From Candidatus Rifleibacteriota bacterium (GTDB taxonomy: Bacteria; UBP17; UBA6191; JACPRK01): DNA of 8,176 nt. Below, piece after piece: positions 5,405-8,176 of the stretch (within the stretch, counting starts at the first letter, position 1; each line of letters opens with the position of its first letter). Made by a program: the position numbers and the translations under genes. Under the pieces are notes generated by a model, which saw only the letters and a program-made list of their open reading frames with translations, did not search any database and had not been told where the DNA came from. The DNA lies in contig JACQZL010000141.1 of assembly GCA_016213865.1 (NCBI GenBank), forward strand, positions 11,211-19,386, in the 5' to 3' direction.

Positions 5405-7749
5405 GAGGCTGCCTGCCTTCCGGCCGCACCGGTTGCAGCGGCCGTCCGCGGACCCGCCAGCAGGCGCAGTCCGTTGATGATGACGATGAGGGCGCTGCCC
5501 TCGTGGGCGAGGACCGCCCCCGAGAGAGCCAGTGCGCCGATCGAGGCGAAAATGACCATGCCCGCCACCGCGACCAGGCTGATGGCGACATTCTGCTTGA
5601 TCGTGCGGCTGGTCCTGCGAGCCAGGGCGAGCATCTCCGGGATGCTGCGAAGGTCGTTGCCCATGATGACGATGTCGGCCGTCTCCATTGCGACGCCGTT
5701 TCCGGCCGAGCCGATGGCGATGCCGACCGCCGCCCTGGCGAGCGCCGGCGAGTCGTTGACGCCATCGCCGATCTTGGCCACGGGGCCGTGACGGGCCGAG
5801 AGTTCTCCGATCGCTTCGGACTTCTGCCCGGGCAACAGTCCGGCGCGGACCTCCCGGATGCCGACGTGCTTCGCGAGCGCATGAGCCGTGCCGGCGTGAT
5901 CTCCCGTCAGCATGACGAGCGGCGAGACCCCCATCTTCTCGAGCCGCTCCACCGCCTCGGCGGCATGCCGGCGAGGTTCGTCGACCAGACCGAGCAGCCC
6001 CACGAGCCGGCCGTCCCGGCCCACTCCCACCACCGCGTGTCCCCGGGCGGCCAGGCCGACGAATTCGCCCTCGTGGGTGGCCACGTCGTAGCCCCGTTCG
6101 GCCAGAAACGCCGCCCGGCCGAGGTGGTGGCGGATTCCCTGGTGCTCGGTCTCGACTCCCAGGCCAGGAAAGGCCTCGACCCGTTCGGCCGCAGGCGCGG
6201 CCAGCCCCCGCTCCTTCAGGTGCTCGGCCACGGCCCGGGCCACCGGATGGTCGGAGTTGCCCGCCGCCCTCGAAGCGGCCTCGAGCAAGCTCCGCTCGTC
6301 ATGGGTCCCGACGGGGATCTTCTCGGTCACGGCGAACTTCCCCGTCGACAGGGTGCCCGTCTTGTCGAACACCATGGCCTGGCAGCTGCCGAGCGCCTCC
6401 AGGTGCGCGCCGCCCTTCACCAGCACGCCCATCCGGGCGGCGCGGGCGAGTGCCGACGCGATCGCCACCGGCGTTGCGATGACCAGCGCGCAGGGACAGG
6501 CCACCACCAGCAGCGTGAGGGCCCTCTGCATCCACGGGGCGGCCTGGGGCGCCAGGAGAGCGCCGTAGAGCGCCAGCAGGAGCGAGGAACCCATCACCAT
6601 CGGAGAGTAGACTCGACCGAAGCGTTCGGTGAACGTCTCGCTGGGCGCCTTTCTGCTCTGCGCCTCCCGGACCAGCTCGATCACCTGGCTCAACGTGTCC
6701 TGTCCGTGCGGACGGATGACGACACCCTCGAGCATCCCGGCGCCGTTGACGGCTCCCGACAGCACCTCGTCGCCGGCCGCCCTGAGTACCGGTTCCGCCT
6801 CTCCCGTCAGCGAGGCCTGGTCGACGTAGCTCTCTCCCCGCTCCAGGCGCAGATCCACCGGCACTCTCTCCCAGGGGCGCAGGCGCACCAGGTCGCCGAG
6901 CCGGAGCGCGTGCACCTCCACCGGTTCCTCGGCGCCGTCGCGCAGCCGGGTCGCTTGCCGGGGCGCCATCCGGACCAGTTCCTCGAGCGCCCGCCGGTTC
7001 CGGTGCAGCGCAAATCCTTCCAGCCAGGTGCCGAGGCTGTAGAGAAAGACCACCAGAGCGGCCTCGTGCCACTGCCCCAGCAGCGCTGCTCCCACCGCCG
7101 CGACCCCCATCAGCAGGTTGGTGTCGACGGTCAGCAACCGGGCGGCGGCCAGGCCGGTGCGCATGAACATCCAGCCCCCCAGCCCGACCGACAGCGCCAG
7201 CAGCACGGTGGCGGTCTTCTCGGAGATCGGTAGCACGGATGCGGCCAGCAGCAGCGCGCCGGAGAGCGCGGTGAAGAGCAATCTGCGGTTCTGCTGGGCG
7301 TGAAGCGACTCCCCCTCGACCACCACGTCGTAGCCCAGTTCGCGGACACGTCCCATGATCCGGCCCGGTTCGATCCGCTCGGCCTCGTACTCGACCTGCA
7401 TCTGTAAGGTAGCGAAGTTGACCTGGCACCAGACGACGCCGGGCATCTGTCCGATGCAGCGTTCGATCTTCGCAGCGCAATCCATGCAATCGAGCCCGTT
7501 GACCGCGAACCGGGCATGCCGGAACCGGCGGCTGAGTTCGACGCCGGCAGCCCGCGCTCCGGCCTCGACCGTCTCCAGGCCGGTCAGCTCGGGGTCGATG
7601 GTCACCTCGAGCAGCGTGCGTTTGCGGTCGATCCGGGCCTCGAGCACCCCTCGTGTCGAGCGCAACGTGCCCTCGAGCCGGTCCATGCAGCGGTCGCAGT
7701 GGACCGAGTTCGGGAGGATCAGGGCTAGTTCGAGGCTGCAGGTGGTCAC
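5401..7749 (-). CDS. P1B-type heavy-metal translocating ATPase with two N-terminal HMA domains
   Basis: 782 residues. It uses ATP to move soft or transition metal ions out of the cytoplasm. Two heavy-metal-associated domains lead: Cys18-x-x-Cys21 (about 8-72) and GLDCMDC with Cys88/Cys91 (about 79-145). About eight membrane helices carry the core: actuator TGE at 315-317, CPC in TM6 at 418-420, phosphorylation motif DKTGT at 462-466 (Asp462), HP at 501-502, TGD at 615-617 and GDGVND at 661-666. The overall core resembles ZntA/CadA (Zn/Cd/Pb), but TM8 reads AHEGSALIVIINGLRLL (His749, Glu750, Gly751), closer to the HEG signature of P1B-4 (Co/Fe-type) pumps, and I see no TM7 Lys or TM8 Asp of the ZntA type. 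Metal identity is therefore open. The GTG start at 7749 has GGGGAG seven bases upstream. The downstream ZIP gene overlaps its stop. Confidence 0.95.
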   Translation of the reverse strand: MTTCSLELALILPNSVHCDRCMDRLEGTLRSTRGVLEARIDRKRTLLEVTIDPELTGLETVEAGARAAGVELSRRFRHARFAVNGLDCMDCAAKIERCIGQMPGVVWCQVNFATLQMQVEYEAERIEPGRIMGRVRELGYDVVVEGESLHAQQNRRLLFTALSGALLLAASVLPISEKTATVLLALSVGLGGWMFMRTGLAAARLLTVDTNLLMGVAAVGAALLGQWHEAALVVFLYSLGTWLEGFALHRNRRALEELVRMAPRQATRLRDGAEEPVEVHALRLGDLVRLRPWERVPVDLRLERGESYVDQASLTGEAEPVLRAAGDEVLSGAVNGAGMLEGVVIRPHGQDTLSQVIELVREAQSRKAPSETFTERFGRVYSPMVMGSSLLLALYGALLAPQAAPWMQRALTLLVVACPCALVIATPVAIASALARAARMGVLVKGGAHLEALGSCQAMVFDKTGTLSTGKFAVTEKIPVGTHDERSLLEAASRAAGNSDHPVARAVAEHLKERGLAAPAAERVEAFPGLGVETEHQGIRHHLGRAAFLAERGYDVATHEGEFVGLAARGHAVVGVGRDGRLVGLLGLVDEPRRHAAEAVERLEKMGVSPLVMLTGDHAGTAHALAKHVGIREVRAGLLPGQKSEAIGELSARHGPVAKIGDGVNDSPALARAAVGIAIGSAGNGVAMETADIVIMGNDLRSIPEMLALARRTSRTIKQNVAISLVAVAGMVIFASIGALALSGAVLAHEGSALIVIINGLRLLAGPRTAAATGAAGRQAAS

Positions 7750-7756
7750 GATGGCG

Positions 7757-7771
7757 CTCCCCGCGCGCGGG
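7757..7771 (-). promoter_or_regulatory. Ribosome-binding site of the ATPase gene inside a small palindrome
   Basis: GGGGAG (7762-7757) lies seven bases before the GTG start and decides that start. The 12-bp palindrome CCCGCGCGCGGG (7760-7771) overlaps it, so a short CCCG/CGGG stem could partly hide the site in the mRNA. The stem is only four pairs, so any effect would be modest. Confidence 0.5.
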
Positions 7772-7784
7772 CTCTTCCTGCGCC

Positions 7785-7805
7785 GAGGCTGTAGGCTGGG
7801 GGTGG
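7785..7805. repeat. Degenerate G-rich intergenic repeat (GAGGCT/GGCTGGGGG type)
   Basis: GAGGCT, then GTAGGCTGGGGG and TGG, closely resembles the minus-strand sequence at 645-624 (GAGGCTCGGGGCTGGGGG then CTGG) near the prepilin start. The same class of low-complexity repeat thus occurs at two loci in the window. Confidence 0.4.
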
Positions 7806-7811
7806 AACCCT

Positions 7812-7825
7812 CGTCGAGTTCGACG
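7812..7825. promoter_or_regulatory. Inverted repeat 1 in the divergent control region
   Basis: CGTCGA-GT-TCGACG, perfect 6-bp arms with a two-base centre, lies 62 bases upstream of the ATPase start. It is a plausible protein-binding site shared by the divergent genes; no known metal regulator consensus was matched. Confidence 0.4.
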
Positions 7826-7830
7826 GGCCA

Positions 7831-7846
7831 CGCGAGGATCCTCGCG
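7831..7846. promoter_or_regulatory. Perfect 16-bp palindrome in the divergent control region (operator candidate)
   Basis: CGCGAGGATCCTCGCG is identical to its reverse complement over all 16 bases. It sits five bases from inverted repeat 1, between the ATPase gene (minus) and the small membrane-protein gene (plus), the expected place for a metal-responsive operator. It is not an AT-rich ArsR/SmtB site or a Fur/Zur box that I recognise. In RNA it would fold as a 6-bp stem with a GAUC loop. Confidence 0.5.
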
Positions 7847-7873
7847 GCTAGTAAACTGGCGGGCGATCACGCT

Positions 7874-7881
7874 AATATACT
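7874..7881 (+). promoter_or_regulatory. -10 element of the small membrane-protein gene (TATACT), overlapped by a possible opposing -10
   Basis: TATACT (7876-7881) lies seven bases before the ATG at 7889, so transcription would start at about the A of the ATG, a leaderless arrangement. No good -35 is visible 16-18 bases upstream. On the opposite strand TATATT (7879-7874), with TTGTGA (7904-7899) at a long 19-base spacing, could serve the ATPase gene; both inverted repeats would then lie in its mRNA leader. Confidence 0.45.
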
Positions 7882-7888
7882 GGACGGG

Positions 7889-8137
7889 ATGATTGCCATC
7901 ACAATCCAGGTGCTGCTCGGGCTGGCAGCGCTGATTGCCGGAAGCCTCTGCGCCTCGTCGAGCCCCTCGGCCTCGCGGCCTCTCGCGTGGGTCCGGAGTT
8001 GCGTGGCGGCCGTGATGGGCGAGGAGTTCCATGTCGCCGACTGGGTGATCGGCGTCTTCTATATCCTGCTCGGTCTCTTCGCCCTGTTCAACGCCTTCAT
8101 GAAGTTCGGCGCCGTCTACGGGTTCTGGGTGGTGTGA
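7889..8137 (+). CDS. Small two-helix membrane protein of unknown function
   Basis: 82 residues from ATG 7889 to TGA 8135-8137. I recognise no family. A hydrophobic helix at about residues 3-21 is followed by a short Ser/Arg-containing middle (about 22-50) and a strong second helix at about 53-72 (VIGVFYILLGLFALFNAF), then a short aromatic tail. Translation upstream of 7889 would be antisense to the ATPase gene, so this ATG is the sensible start. It lacks a convincing Shine-Dalgarno site (GGACGGG abuts the ATG), and TATACT lies seven bases upstream. It is the only plus-strand gene, divergent from the metal ATPase, and could be an accessory or small regulatory subunit of that module or belong to an unrelated unit to the right. 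Real-gene status rests on its hydrophobic pattern and context. Confidence 0.6.
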   Translation: MIAITIQVLLGLAALIAGSLCASSSPSASRPLAWVRSCVAAVMGEEFHVADWVIGVFYILLGLFALFNAFMKFGAVYGFWVV

Positions 8138-8142
8138 AGGCA

Positions 8143-8176
8143 GGGGTTGGGGGCAAGGGGTTAGGGGTTAGGGGTT
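8143..8176 (+). repeat. Telomere-like GGGGTTA heptamer repeat with G-quadruplex potential
   Basis: Five G-tracts of four or five (8143-8146, 8149-8153, 8157-8160, 8164-8167, 8171-8174) are separated by TT, CAA, TTA and TTA. The last part is a perfect tandem GGGGTTA array that continues past the window edge. It starts five bases after the stop of the small membrane-protein gene, on its coding strand, and meets the usual intramolecular G-quadruplex rule (four G-tracts, short loops). Confidence 0.85.

Noticed and set aside
4634..7233. Two long plus-strand open frames (4634-5791 and 5503-7233) opposite the ZIP and ATPase genes
   Set aside because: Low-complexity His/Arg/Gln/Asp-rich translation antisense to genes with all family motifs; no start signals or recognisable fold.
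7355..7888. Upstream extension of the small plus-strand membrane protein to 260 residues
   Set aside because: The extra part is antisense to the ATPase N-terminus and has shadow-type composition; ATG 7889 with TATACT just upstream is a better start.
6299..8032. A 577-codon minus-strand frame overlapping the ATPase gene
   Set aside because: It is an alternative frame of the ATPase coding region, very Arg/Gly/Ala-rich, and extends antisense through the small membrane-protein gene.
8143..8176. CRISPR array at the right edge
   Set aside because: The repeats are 7 bp with no unique spacers, so this is a simple tandem repeat.

Overview
The window is GC-rich bacterial chromosomal DNA, probably from an uncultivated or environmental lineage. 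Bacterial markers are ribosomal protein L31 of the zinc-binding type, an NtrC-family sigma-54 activator, a STAS protein, a type IV pilin-like protein and sigma-70-type promoters. Short G-rich tandem repeats outside genes (GAGGCTC-type near 520-645, GGGGTTA-type at the right end) recall, from memory, Acidobacteriota or Myxococcota environmental genomes. That placement is only a guess; the sequence does not settle the phylum.

Almost everything is read from the minus strand. In order of transcription, right to left: (i) a metal module at 7749-4664, a two-HMA-domain P1B-type ATPase followed by a ZIP-family transporter whose TTG start overlaps the ATPase stop; (ii) an unrecognised Gly/Ala/Ser-rich exported or membrane protein (4516-3548) behind a perfect-consensus TTGACA-17-TATAAT promoter; (iii) an NtrC-type response regulator (3472-2111) interrupted by one in-frame TAG inside its GAFTGA loop, with its own extended -10 promoter only ten bases before the ATG; (iv) a STAS-domain protein (2080-1682); (v) rpmE (1605-1390); (vi) an unrecognised single-pass membrane protein (1321-647); (vii) the N-terminal part of a minor pilin or pseudopilin (650-1, continuing past the left edge), joined to (vi) by an ATGA overlap. 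The one plus-strand gene is a small two-helix membrane protein (7889-8137), divergent from the ATPase.

Functionally the right half looks like a metal homeostasis locus: ATP-driven export plus a ZIP permease, with a divergent small membrane protein and a 139-base shared control region holding two perfect inverted repeats. The left half combines signalling (response regulator, STAS), a translation gene and a type IV pilus or secretion-like pair. No CRISPR array, transposase, phage gene, tRNA or rRNA was seen, and no stretch of more than 300 bases lacks a gene. The points most worth a second look are the amber codon in the regulator, the pilin-like leader built partly from tandem repeat DNA together with its missing Glu5, the divergent control region with its probably leaderless small gene, and the G-quadruplex repeat directly behind that gene.
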